A DNA stretch of 64,000 nt. Origin: an uncultured Porphyromonadaceae bacterium. GTDB taxonomy: Bacteria; Bacteroidota; Bacteroidia; Bacteroidales; Muribaculaceae. The translations under genes were made by a program, and so were the position numbers. Below the pieces are notes generated by a model. It was given only the letters and a program-made list of their open reading frames with translations, searched no databases and was not told the DNA's origin. The DNA lies in NCBI GenBank assembly GCA_900544305.1, contig UQUV01000002.1, positions 62,001 through 126,000 on the forward strand. Reading direction: 5' to 3'. This document shows positions 35,066 through 43,473 of this stretch, piece by piece. How positions within the stretch are numbered: the first letter of the stretch is position 1; the number at the start of each line of letters is the position of its first letter.

Positions 35066-38000
35066 TTAGAATGTAGCACTAAGTGAGAAGTTAAAGCTGC
35101 GTGTAGTCGGTACGCTGTAGTTATCGATACCGGCAGAACCTGTACCACCACCTGTACCTGCGAGGATTTGCGGGTCAGAACCGGTGTACTTAGTCAACAA
35201 GAACAGGTTACGACCTGTGGCTGAAACTTTCAAGCCCTTGATAGGACATTTCTTCGACAACAGACGAGACAAGTCATATCCTAAAGTAACATAGCTCAAG
35301 CGGATATAAGAACCGTCTTCGATAAAGTTGGAAGAAACAGCATTGTAGTAGTTGGTGATGAAGTTGCTGTCGACGATGACAGGAGTCGTGTTAGGAACAT
35401 ATGTTCCGTCGGCCTGTTTCACCACACCCTTGATTACCACTTCGTGGCTACGATATTTCGTCAACAGATTTTCCATGCCGTTACCGTTCAAGCCACGGCG
35501 AGTTACGTTGACAACGTCACCGCCCATACGGCCGTCAAACAAGAATGATACGGAAAGGTCTTTCCAGCTGAAGTTGGAACCCAAGCCGAGCAACCAGTCC
35601 GGTTCACGGTTACCGATCAAGTTATTCTTAATGGCGCTGATGACAGGATAGCCTTGTTCGTTACAGATGATTTGTCCGTCAGGAGTACGCTCGTAATCCT
35701 TACCGGAGATAGCTGTAGTAGAACCATTCAAATAAGCTGTCGGGAAGATATCGCCGTACTGTGTACCAGTAATTTCGATAACGTCATCCGGCAAGTAAAG
35801 CACTTTACCACGGTTGAATGAGTAGTTGGCAGTTACGCTCCAGTTGAAGTCCTTCGAACGCAAGATGTCTTGAGTCAATGTCAATTCAAGACCTTTGTTC
35901 TCGATAGAACCTTCGTTACGTGTCTGGAGAATAGTACCTGATGTAGGAGATACACGTACTGTCACAATCTGATTGTCGACTGTTGTTGAATACCAGGCAA
36001 CATCCAAACGAGTGCGGGAATCGAAGAAGCGCAAATCTGCACCGATTTCCCATGAACTTGTCATTTCCGGTTCAAGTTGGTTAGCAACGGCTGTGGTTGC
36101 ATCAATACCCCAACCTCCGTCAGGGAATACTTCCCAGTTCTTATAAGAAGTAGTGAAGCGGTATGCAGGAGCATCCTTACCTACCTTCGCCCAGTTACCA
36201 CGGATTTTACCGTAAGAGAACCAGTCGTTCTGGAGTTTGAACAATTCAGAGAAAATCACACCGGCAGTAACTGACGGATAGAAATATGTACAGTCAACCT
36301 GCTTCAATGTTGAAGAACCGTCGTAACGACCGGTTACTGACAATTGAGCCATACCTTTATAGTCGAAGCGCAATTCACCGAAATAGCCGAACTTGTTTTT
36401 GCGAGTGTGAGCCAACGACATGTAGTAGTCAGAACCCGTACTTGTTGTGAATGTGTTCGGGTCAGTGTTCATAAAGCTGTAGAAGTCACCGGCCAATTGG
36501 AAATCCTGACCTGCCATCTGTGCAGAAATGCTGTTGTTTTCCTTATATTCAGCACCGGCCAAAAGATTAATACCGAAATCTTCAGCAATATCAAAATTAT
36601 ATGTACCAACGATTTGAGCTGTAAACTGGTCGCTGTTTGAAGGCTGGAATGTGTAAGAACCGAATTTGTAACGGTAGTCAGCCAATGCGCTGCTTTCAGG
36701 ATCAGTAAAGTCGCTGTCTACGAAACGGGAAACTGTATAAGAGTCATAAGTTGAATAGCCCTTATCGTAACCAATCTTACCGGTGAACACCAAGTTCTCA
36801 ACCGGTTCGTAGCTGATTTGACCGTTGATAATCGTACGGGTTGCATCCGTTTCGCTCTTATCCATATAACGTCCGAAATATGGAGAAACTGTTGCACCGA
36901 TCTTTTCTTCGTCTGTAAGGATATCCCAGTTGTCGTAACGGTTGCTCCAGTTAGGACGGCCTTCAAGAGTTGCATAGTCGGCCATGTTTCTGTTGATTGA
37001 CCAACCGTAAACTGTTGACATGCTGTTACCGAAACCACGGCTCTTGCTGTTAACGAAGTTAGTTGACAATTGGATTGTCACATACTTCGACGGCTTGAAC
37101 TCACCTTTCAAGAAGATGTTCAAACGATTTTTGTAGTCATTTGGAACCACACCTTCATTGTTCATGTAGCTGGCAGATGCATATGCATTGAACTTTTCAT
37201 TACCGCCAGAAATTGACATATCGTATTTCTGAAGGAAACCTGTTCCAAGGAAATCACCGACATTGTCATATACACGGTCTTCTGAAGTCAAATACGGACC
37301 CCAACCACCTGTAGCATTTTCCTTATAGAAACCTTGGCTACCGGCAATGAACCGATCCTGGATATTCGGCACACGCATACAGTTGGAAAGTTCCCAGCTA
37401 CCTTGAGCTGTTACTTTCAACTGACCTTCCTTACCCTTCTTGGTTGTAATCATGATTACACCGTTGGCAGCTTCCTGACCATAAAGGGCAGATGCAGCAG
37501 CACCCTTCAACACGCTCATGTTTTCGATATCGTTCGGGTTCAAGTCACCGAGTGAAGAACCGCTACCACGAATCGGCATACCGTCGACAATTACCAACGG
37601 TTCGTTGCTTTGAGAAGTGTTGATAGAAGAGATGGCACGAATCACCACCTGAGTGGATGAGTTAGGAGAACTACCGCCTGTTGAAACCTGCAAGCCGGCT
37701 ACCTTACCCTGCAAAGAGTTGGCGAAGTTGGCAGACTGACCGGCAGTCACATCGTCGGCATCCAACGACTGAACGGCGAAGTTCAGTTTCTTCTTTTCTT
37801 GAGTCTGGCCCATGGCTGTTACCACAACCTCTTCAAGAACCTGAGAATTTTCTTTTAACACTACATTAATTACGCTCTGATTACCGACTTTCACCTTCTC
37901 GGTATTCATACCCACGTAACTAAAAACCAGGACGTCAGAGTCCTTTGCATCAATTGTAAATTTTCCATCAAAATCGGTAGCTGTACCGGTGGTCGTTCCG

Positions 38001-38128
38001 TCAATCATAACCGTTGCACCGATAACCGGCAACTGGTCGGATTGAGCAGTAACTACACCCGTAACAGTGCGGGCATAACCCACAACCGCCATAAGGGAAA
38101 ATAACAGAAGCAATAACTGTTTTCTCAT
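35066..38128 (-). CDS. SusC/RagA family TonB-linked outer-membrane protein
   Basis: 1020 residues from the ATG at 38128 (MRKQLLLLLFSLMAVVGYA signal peptide); an ATG 25 codons upstream gives an unlikely N-terminus. Carboxypeptidase-like domain (about 22-100, VTGVVTAQSDQLPVIGATVMIDGTTTGTATD), plug with the family motifs LEEVVVTAMG, NSLQGKVAGLQVS, PLVIVDGMPIRG and SALYGQEAANGVIMITTKKG, then a 22-strand barrel ending NYSVPTTRSFNFSLSATF. It imports substrate captured by SusD using TonB energy. First gene of a five-gene locus; no adjacent SusR, hybrid two-component or sigma/anti-sigma regulator was found. Confidence 0.96.
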   Translation of the reverse strand: MRKQLLLLLFSLMAVVGYARTVTGVVTAQSDQLPVIGATVMIDGTTTGTATDFDGKFTIDAKDSDVLVFSYVGMNTEKVKVGNQSVINVVLKENSQVLEEVVVTAMGQTQEKKKLNFAVQSLDADDVTAGQSANFANSLQGKVAGLQVSTGGSSPNSSTQVVIRAISSINTSQSNEPLVIVDGMPIRGSGSSLGDLNPNDIENMSVLKGAAASALYGQEAANGVIMITTKKGKEGQLKVTAQGSWELSNCMRVPNIQDRFIAGSQGFYKENATGGWGPYLTSEDRVYDNVGDFLGTGFLQKYDMSISGGNEKFNAYASASYMNNEGVVPNDYKNRLNIFLKGEFKPSKYVTIQLSTNFVNSKSRGFGNSMSTVYGWSINRNMADYATLEGRPNWSNRYDNWDILTDEEKIGATVSPYFGRYMDKSETDATRTIINGQISYEPVENLVFTGKIGYDKGYSTYDSYTVSRFVDSDFTDPESSALADYRYKFGSYTFQPSNSDQFTAQIVGTYNFDIAEDFGINLLAGAEYKENNSISAQMAGQDFQLAGDFYSFMNTDPNTFTTSTGSDYYMSLAHTRKNKFGYFGELRFDYKGMAQLSVTGRYDGSSTLKQVDCTYFYPSVTAGVIFSELFKLQNDWFSYGKIRGNWAKVGKDAPAYRFTTSYKNWEVFPDGGWGIDATTAVANQLEPEMTSSWEIGADLRFFDSRTRLDVAWYSTTVDNQIVTVRVSPTSGTILQTRNEGSIENKGLELTLTQDILRSKDFNWSVTANYSFNRGKVLYLPDDVIEITGTQYGDIFPTAYLNGSTTAISGKDYERTPDGQIICNEQGYPVISAIKNNLIGNREPDWLLGLGSNFSWKDLSVSFLFDGRMGGDVVNVTRRGLNGNGMENLLTKYRSHEVVIKGVVKQADGTYVPNTTPVIVDSNFITNYYNAVSSNFIEDGSYIRLSYVTLGYDLSRLLSKKCPIKGLKVSATGRNLFLLTKYTGSDPQILAGTGGGTGSAGIDNYSVPTTRSFNFSLSATF

Positions 38129-38617
38129 AATTACTTTTTGTTTGTTTTTATTGTATGGTTTCTCTAATGTCAAGTTTGTAATAGCACATTTGGTTAAATA
38201 CACGCGAATTTTAACAATTTAAGGCGTACCGCACAACAAAAAAGCAAAAGTTAGGCAACGAATCTGTTAAAAAGCGCTTCTTTTATCTGCAACTATGCTA
38301 CTCAGTTTTAAATAGTTTGTACATGATTTGACTACAAATCTACAATCTTTTTTTGATTATCATTCATTATTTCAGAACTAAAATAAGGCAATCAAGTGTA
38401 TTTTATGTTTTATATACAGATTTTCACATTCATTGACTCACATTTGCAGATTTTTAGTTCTATGCGGCAGTATAAAGCCATTCGACTGTTTTTAGTAAAA
38501 TTTACAAAAAACCAAACACGAAAGACATAATCTTTTAAGCGACAAGCCATTAAAGGTACTCAACCTTTTTTCTGTCGACAAAATTGACTGATTCGAAGCA
38601 AAAATTACCGCAGAAAA
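38129..38617. other. Long intergenic region upstream of susC
   Basis: About 490 AT-rich bases with no plausible gene. It must contain the minus-strand susC promoter and a leader of perhaps 100 nt or more (a near-consensus TAACTTTT lies around 38248-38255), but no exact box or riboswitch-like fold is evident to me. The length would allow regulator sites or a small antisense RNA as known for other SusCD loci; none can be demonstrated by eye. Confidence 0.4.
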
Positions 38618-38648
38618 TTTGCCAATTCAAAAAAAGTCCTTACCTTTG
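38618..38648 (+). promoter_or_regulatory. Promoter of tRNA-Leu
   Basis: TTTG (38618-38621) - 19 nt - TACCTTTG (38641-38648): exact match to the Bacteroidetes primary sigma consensus, 10 bp before the tRNA. Confidence 0.9.
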
Positions 38649-38658
38649 CATCACATTT

Positions 38659-38740
38659 GCGCATGTGGCGTAATTGGTAGCCGCGCTAGACTTAGGATCT
38701 AGTGTCGTGAGACGTGGGGGTTCGAGTCCCTTCATGCGCA
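38659..38740 (+). tRNA. tRNA-Leu (anticodon UAG)
   Basis: 82 nt. Acceptor stem GCGCATG / CATGCGC with discriminator A, anticodon stem CTAGA / TCTAG with loop CTTAGGA (anticodon TAG), extra-long variable arm TGTCGTGAGACGT typical of tRNA-Leu, and T arm GGGGG/TTCGAGT/CCC-type. The 3' CCA is not encoded. Reads CUA and other CUN codons. Confidence 0.96.
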
Positions 38741-38742
38741 CA

Positions 38743-38775
38743 GAAGGAGTAAGCCGACAGGTTTGCTCCTTTTTT
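38743..38775 (+). terminator. Terminator of tRNA-Leu
   Basis: GGAGTAA ... TTGCTCC hairpin (one G-T wobble) followed by TTTTTT, starting 3 nt after the tRNA. Confidence 0.85.
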
Positions 38776-38843
38776 ATTTCTCCAAAACACCTTATTTTAT
38801 AAAGATTTTTCAGTCCAACTGCTCCAAAATTCCCAAAAATTAG

Positions 38844-38851
38844 TACTTTTG
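38844..38851 (+). promoter_or_regulatory. -7 box before the PAP2 phosphatase gene
   Basis: TACTTTTG, exact TAnnTTTG, 55 bp before the ATG at 38906. No clear -33 TTTG. Confidence 0.5.
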
Positions 38852-38905
38852 TCTGCGAAGCGGAACATTCGTCCTCGTTTCGCCGGAATTTAAACACAAA
38901 AGCAG

Positions 38906-39568
38906 ATGACCGAAATTCTGACACCGCTCACCGAACTTGACACCGACGCGCTGCTTGCCGTCAACGGCTGGAAGCACGTCTGGGCCGACCAATTCATGTA
39001 TGCCTATAGCGGCAAATGGGTATGGGTGCCGTTTTACGCCTCCATCCTTTATGTGCTGTTTAAGAACTATAACTGGAAATATGTAATAGGATGCCTGTTT
39101 GCCATCGGACTGACAATAACGTTTGCCGACCAGATTGGGGCATCTGTCATCCGTCCGCTGGTCGAAAGACTGCGCCCGTCGAACCCGGCAAATCCCATAT
39201 CTCATATGGTGGAAGTGGTGAACGGCTACCGGGGCGGACGCTACGGTTTCCCTTCCTGCCATGCGGCCAACACCGCCGGCCTTGCATTCTTCCTGCTGTT
39301 TTTATGGAAAAACCGCGTCATCGGCATATTCATTTCAGCCTGGGCTTTGCTCACCTGCTACTCGCGTTCGTATCTGGGCGTCCATTATCCGGGTGACCTC
39401 CTTGCCGGCATCCTGCTCGGCTTCATTTCGGCCGCCATTTTCTACACCTTATTTAAAAGGGTATTCCACCACGACCGCAACAAGGAAGTGAAAATGGGCT
39501 ATCTCATCCCGGCAACCGGCTTAGCTACGATTTTGGGCATAAGCGTTTATGCCACCATCGTATTCTAA
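38906..39568 (+). CDS. PAP2-family membrane phosphatase
   Basis: 220 residues with about six TM helices and the three PAP2 signatures: RPLVERLRP (about 86-94, Arg in place of the usual first Lys), YGFPSCHAANT (PSxH) and SRSYLGVHYPGD. Such enzymes remove phosphate from undecaprenyl pyrophosphate or from lipid A (LpxE/LpxF group); the sequence alone does not separate these. Its stop overlaps the convergent crcB stop by 4 bp. Confidence 0.88.
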   Translation: MTEILTPLTELDTDALLAVNGWKHVWADQFMYAYSGKWVWVPFYASILYVLFKNYNWKYVIGCLFAIGLTITFADQIGASVIRPLVERLRPSNPANPISHMVEVVNGYRGGRYGFPSCHAANTAGLAFFLLFLWKNRVIGIFISAWALLTCYSRSYLGVHYPGDLLAGILLGFISAAIFYTLFKRVFHHDRNKEVKMGYLIPATGLATILGISVYATIVF

Positions 39569-39942
39569 AGAAGTTTAGCGAGCGTATACCCCAAATACAA
39601 AAGGGCAAAACCGCCCAACACGCTCAACGAAAGATAGCCGAACATGCAAATGACATTGTCGTTCTTCAACAAATGAAAATTTTCGTTGACAAAAGTGGAA
39701 AACGTGGTAAAACCTCCACAGATACCCACCGTCAGGAACAGACGAAGATGAGGGTTCAGCAGTTGCCCCCGCTCAAAAAGCCCGTAGAAAAAGCCAATCA
39801 GCAGACAACCGACAAGATTGACAGCCAAAGTGGCGTACGGAAACCCGTGTCCGGTAAACGCCGGAAGCCAACGTCCGACAACATAACGCAACGAACCGCC
39901 CACAAAACTTCCCAAACCTACAAACAAAATAGACTTCAACAT
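39565..39942 (-). CDS. crcB: Fluoride efflux channel CrcB/Fluc
   Basis: 125 residues, four TM helices, signatures GSFVGGSLRYVVGRW (start) and GICGGFTTFSTFVNE (about 75), which form the fluoride pore and central Na+ site of the dual-topology dimer. No fluoride riboswitch fits in the 31-bp gap to the upstream gene, so expression probably depends on read-through from the upstream Dph6-like gene. Confidence 0.93.
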   Translation of the reverse strand: MLKSILFVGLGSFVGGSLRYVVGRWLPAFTGHGFPYATLAVNLVGCLLIGFFYGLFERGQLLNPHLRLFLTVGICGGFTTFSTFVNENFHLLKNDNVICMFGYLSLSVLGGFALLYLGYTLAKLL

Positions 39943-39973
39943 TCTCGCTTATATTTTAATTTGTTCTTTATTT

Positions 39974-40681
39974 TTATTTTACAGATTGCAGACAGGCGAA
40001 CCAATAGGAATAGGTTTTCACCGTACCGTCGTCGAGACGGATGTCATAGCTTCTTTCTTCAGGCTCACCCAATGAAAACGCCACAGGAGAACGGAAAATC
40101 GGACCGTCGAAACAAAACGTATGGTACTCGCCCTGCTCTCCGTTAAGGTCGACACCGGCAGGCAAAGACGCTACAAATCCACGGTCAACGAGTTGCCCGA
40201 CATACTGCCGTCCCAATTCGGCCATTGTCGTCACGACCACCGTCTGAAGTCCCGTAGCCAGAAATTCTTCCATCACCTGCTCTGTCGACATATCCCACAA
40301 CGGCTCAACCACTTCTATCCCACAAGGAGAAAGCTGCGCCTCACGGTAGCTACGCACATCATGCAGATAGATGTCGCCGAAAATAAAATGCGTCACTCCC
40401 TGCTCTTTGAAATGCTCAACAGCGGCAGTCATCGCCTTTCCGTAATCCTCCATATTACCTTTCGGAGTCAAATCGACGGCATAAAGAGGAATACCGATGC
40501 TTTCCGCCTGTGCTGCAAGCAGACTGAAAGGTATGTCGTGCATTGTCGAACGTCGCGTATCACAATTAAGCGTCGTAAGCAATGCCACTATCTCATATTC
40601 CCCCGACTGCATCACCCTATAAAGCGCATGGGCGGAATCCTTTCCCCCACTCCAATTGAACACCGCTTTTATTTTTTCCAT
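39974..40681 (-). CDS. Dph6-like ATP-binding protein (DUF71, PP-loop adenine nucleotide alpha hydrolase)
   Basis: 235 residues. PP-loop SGGKDS at residues 10-15 and the DUF71 motifs FGDIYLHDVRSYREAQ (about 103), VEPLWDMS and GEQGEYHTFCFDGPIF (about 190). Eukaryotic and archaeal relatives amidate diphthine on EF-2; bacteria lack diphthamide, so the substrate here is unknown. Its start overlaps the end of the DUF2284 gene by 13 bp, suggesting the two act together. Confidence 0.85.
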   Translation of the reverse strand: MEKIKAVFNWSGGKDSAHALYRVMQSGEYEIVALLTTLNCDTRRSTMHDIPFSLLAAQAESIGIPLYAVDLTPKGNMEDYGKAMTAAVEHFKEQGVTHFIFGDIYLHDVRSYREAQLSPCGIEVVEPLWDMSTEQVMEEFLATGLQTVVVTTMAELGRQYVGQLVDRGFVASLPAGVDLNGEQGEYHTFCFDGPIFRSPVAFSLGEPEERSYDIRLDDGTVKTYSYWFACLQSVK

Positions 40682-41238
40682 TCGATTTCCTTTTGATTAT
40701 GAAACAGGCAACCGACCAGTACCAGATAAGCCGGCACAAAACCGTCATCGCCCCACACCATCGGCACACCCAGCACCTCTTCACTTGTCTGCGCCACATT
40801 GAATCCGCATGCTTCCAACGAAGGCCGTACCAGTTCCGGATGACGACACGGTTCGCCCGAAGGTCGCGTACAGGTTCCCTCCGGACAGAACGAGCAAACG
40901 CCCGTAAAGCCGAACATCCGGCCGCCGCTCTCCTTTTCCAGTTCCAGCAGGCGACGCTCCAACCGCTTCCGCTCGGGCAAGAGCAACGCTCCCGCCTCCT
41001 TGAGAGGAATCCGTTCGTCGGGCTTTATTTTGACAGCGACAAAGAATGCCGACTCATAGCCGGCAATTGTCCCGTCGACATCATAGTCATAAGGCGGACA
41101 CGCCCAGCTCTTTCCAAAATTGCGGCACTGACGGCAGCATTCAAGAAAGCGGGGCACATCACGAAAACGCGCCATATAGTCGGCCACCGGAAGTGAAGCC
41201 GTAAAATATTCAGCCGTGTAAGGATAAGTTTTTTCCAT
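40669..41238 (-). CDS. DUF2284 cysteine-rich metal-binding protein
   Basis: 189 residues from the ATG at 41238 (MEKTYPY). Two cysteine groups are evident: CCRQCRNFGKSWACPP (about 35-50) and CSFCPEGTCTRPSGEPC (about 118-135), a layout that fits iron-sulfur or other metal binding (DUF2284 family). The 15-codon upstream extension is unlike the family. Overlaps the Dph6-like gene by 13 bp. Role unknown; the pairing hints at a modification pathway. Confidence 0.85.
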   Translation of the reverse strand: MEKTYPYTAEYFTASLPVADYMARFRDVPRFLECCRQCRNFGKSWACPPYDYDVDGTIAGYESAFFVAVKIKPDERIPLKEAGALLLPERKRLERRLLELEKESGGRMFGFTGVCSFCPEGTCTRPSGEPCRHPELVRPSLEACGFNVAQTSEEVLGVPMVWGDDGFVPAYLVLVGCLFHNQKEIEWKK

Positions 41239-41290
41239 ACGGCAAAAGTAATGCTTTTTCTCCACACCCATTTCCCGCAACACGACAAAA

Positions 41291-41320
41291 AAACCGCACC
41301 TCGGAAAAGAGATGCGGTTT
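41291..41320 (-). terminator. Terminator of the aldolase gene
   Basis: AAACCGCA / TGCGGTTT with inner CTC/GAG pairs, followed on the minus strand by a T7 run. It lies 24 bp past the aldolase stop. Confidence 0.9.
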
Positions 41321-41343
41321 CTGTGATATAATCAATGTTTAGA

Positions 41344-42345
41344 TTATTCAGCCTTACCTTCGCTACCAAGAACGTATTTGATCTTGTGGATGTAAAGTTT
41401 CTTCATGTTGTCGCGAGCCGGACCGAGGTACTTACGTGGGTCGAATTCAGCCGGTTTTTCAGCGAACACTTTACGGATAGCAGCAGTCATGGCAAGACGG
41501 CTGTCAGAGTCGATGTTGATTTTGCAGACTGCAGAAGTAGCTGCCTTACGCAACCATTCTTCCGGAATACCGATAGCAGCCTTCAAAGCACCGCCGTATT
41601 TGTTGATAGTTTCAACTTCTTCTTGAGGAACTGAAGAAGATCCGTGGAGTACGATTGGGAATCCAGGAAGTTTCTCCATAACTGCATCCAAAACGTCGAA
41701 TGCCAATGGAGGCGGAACCATGCGGCCAGTCTGAGGATCGATTGTGCACTGTTCCGGAGTGAACTTGTAAGCACCGTGAGAAGTACCGATTGAAATAGCC
41801 AAAGAGTCGCAACCTGTACGAGTAGCGAAATCGATCACTTCTTCAGGGTCTGTATAAGTGTGGTGCTCTGCAGAAACTTCGTCTTCTACACCAGCCAATA
41901 CACCAAGTTCGCCTTCAACTGTTACGTCGAACTGATGAGCGTATTCCACTACTTTCTTTGTCAATGCTACGTTTTCTTCGTAAGGAAGGTGTGAACCGTC
42001 GATCATTACAGAAGAGAAACCGTGGTCGATACAAGACTTGCAAGTTTCGAAAGTATCACCGTGGTCGAGGTGAAGAACGATTTGCGGGTGTTCCCAGCCA
42101 AGTTCTTTTGCATATTCTACAGCGCCTTCTGCCATGTAACGGAGCAATGTACCGTTTGCATATTGACGTGCACCTTTAGAAACTTGAAGGATAACCGGAG
42201 ATTTTGTTTCGGCAGCAGCTTGTACGATAGCCTGAAGCTGTTCCATATTGTTGAAGTTGAATGCAGGGATTGCATAACCTCCTTTGATTGCCTTTGCAAA
42301 CATCTCGCGAGTGTTTACAAGACCAAGATCTTTATAACTTACCAT
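41344..42345 (-). CDS. fba: Class II fructose-bisphosphate aldolase
   Basis: 333 residues. Zinc-site and active-site motifs HLDHGDTFETCKSCIDHGFSSVMIDGSH (about 93-120), VEGELGVLAGVEDEV (about 140), SIGTSHGAYKF (about 190) and VLHGSSSVPQEE (about 227) are class II aldolase signatures. It splits fructose-1,6-bisphosphate in glycolysis. Monocistronic, with its own promoter and terminator; start supported by the conserved MVSYKDLGLVNTREMF. Confidence 0.96.
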   Translation of the reverse strand: MVSYKDLGLVNTREMFAKAIKGGYAIPAFNFNNMEQLQAIVQAAAETKSPVILQVSKGARQYANGTLLRYMAEGAVEYAKELGWEHPQIVLHLDHGDTFETCKSCIDHGFSSVMIDGSHLPYEENVALTKKVVEYAHQFDVTVEGELGVLAGVEDEVSAEHHTYTDPEEVIDFATRTGCDSLAISIGTSHGAYKFTPEQCTIDPQTGRMVPPPLAFDVLDAVMEKLPGFPIVLHGSSSVPQEEVETINKYGGALKAAIGIPEEWLRKAATSAVCKINIDSDSRLAMTAAIRKVFAEKPAEFDPRKYLGPARDNMKKLYIHKIKYVLGSEGKAE

Positions 42346-42395
42346 AGCTATAGTTATTAAAATGTGAACAAATAGTTTCTAATAGAAATTTTCTG

Positions 42396-42425
42396 CAAAA
42401 TTAATGCAAGTTGATTGAAAACAAA
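42396..42425 (-). promoter_or_regulatory. Promoter of the aldolase gene
   Basis: TTTG (42422-42425) - 18 nt - TAATTTTG (42396-42403) on the minus strand, giving a leader of about 45 nt. The 180 bp between here and zupT hold no exact promoter for zupT. Confidence 0.75.
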
Positions 42426-42604
42426 ATAGTTTGCCTATTTTTTTTATTTTCCCCGCCGGACGACATCCGACAGAAACGCATAAAAAATCCGGCACGACTG
42501 AACATCACAGGCGTCTGCAATGTTGAAAATATATTAACAGGTGAATACCGACCAAAACAAGTTGAACGCCCGCCAACACCGGGCACAAAACAAAACGACA
42601 GACA

Positions 42605-43396
42605 ATGACAACAGACTCCAACCTCTTACTGGCTTTTGGCCTGACCCTGATTGCCGGACTTTCCACCGGTATAGGCAGCCTGATTGCCTTTCTTGCAAAA
42701 AAGACAAACACCCGATTTCTGTCGGCAGCCCTCGGTCTGTCGGCGGGTGTGATGATTTATGTTTCGTTCATGGAACTCATGCCGGAATCCGTAGCCCATC
42801 TGCAAACGCTTTATTCCGAAAAGACAGCAACGGCATTCATGCTGACGGCGTTTTTCCTGGGCATCGGATTCATTGCCCTTATCGACAAGCTCGTGCCGGA
42901 GGACGAGAACCCGCACGAAATGCACAGTTCGCAGGACGCCCATCCGCAACGGCTGAAACGCACCGGAGTGATGATGGCACTTGCCATCGGCATTCACAAT
43001 TTTCCGGAAGGGCTTGCCACTTTCACTTCGGCTCTTGCCAACATTGAGGTGGCACTTCCGATTGTTTTCGCCATCGCCATCCACAACATTCCGGAAGGGA
43101 TTGCCGTATCCGTTCCAATCTACCACGCTACCAACAGTCGGGAAAAGGCTTTTGCCTATTCTTTCCTGTCAGGCATGGCCGAACCTGTCGGAGCATTGCT
43201 CGGCTTCCTGTTCCTCGCCCCGTTCTGGAGCGACACGCTCAATGCCTATCTACTGGCCTTCGTGTCGGGTATCATGGTCTACATCTCGTTTGACGAGCTG
43301 CTGCCGGGCACGGAAAAATACGGGCACCACCACTGGGGCATCGGCGGCGTAATTGCGGGAATGGCTGTTATGGCCGGAAGCCTGCTGCTTTTATAA
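42605..43396 (+). CDS. zupT: Zinc transporter ZupT (ZIP family)
   Basis: 263 residues with about eight TM helices and the ZIP metal-site helices GIHNFPEGLATF (about 131) and AIHNIPEGIAV (about 162), both HNxPEG, matching ZupT. It imports zinc and probably other divalent metals through the inner membrane. A histidine-containing loop (about 100-115) is short. The CDF exporter gene downstream on the same strand has its own promoter, so uptake and efflux can be set separately. Confidence 0.93.
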   Translation: MTTDSNLLLAFGLTLIAGLSTGIGSLIAFLAKKTNTRFLSAALGLSAGVMIYVSFMELMPESVAHLQTLYSEKTATAFMLTAFFLGIGFIALIDKLVPEDENPHEMHSSQDAHPQRLKRTGVMMALAIGIHNFPEGLATFTSALANIEVALPIVFAIAIHNIPEGIAVSVPIYHATNSREKAFAYSFLSGMAEPVGALLGFLFLAPFWSDTLNAYLLAFVSGIMVYISFDELLPGTEKYGHHHWGIGGVIAGMAVMAGSLLLL

Positions 43397-43420
43397 GCGA
43401 CACTGCCGTTTGATTTTTGC

Positions 43421-43452
43421 ATTGCGGTTGCATTCTCGTTTCCCTATCTTTG
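43421..43452 (+). promoter_or_regulatory. Promoter of the CDF transporter gene
   Basis: ATTG (43421-43424) - 20 nt - TATCTTTG (43445-43452), 21 bp before the ATG at 43474. Confidence 0.8.
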
Positions 43453-43473
43453 CAAAAGAATTTTTGCAACAAT

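Noticed and set aside
39943..39973. Fluoride riboswitch before crcB
   Set aside because: Only 31 bp separate crcB from the upstream gene, too short for the aptamer.
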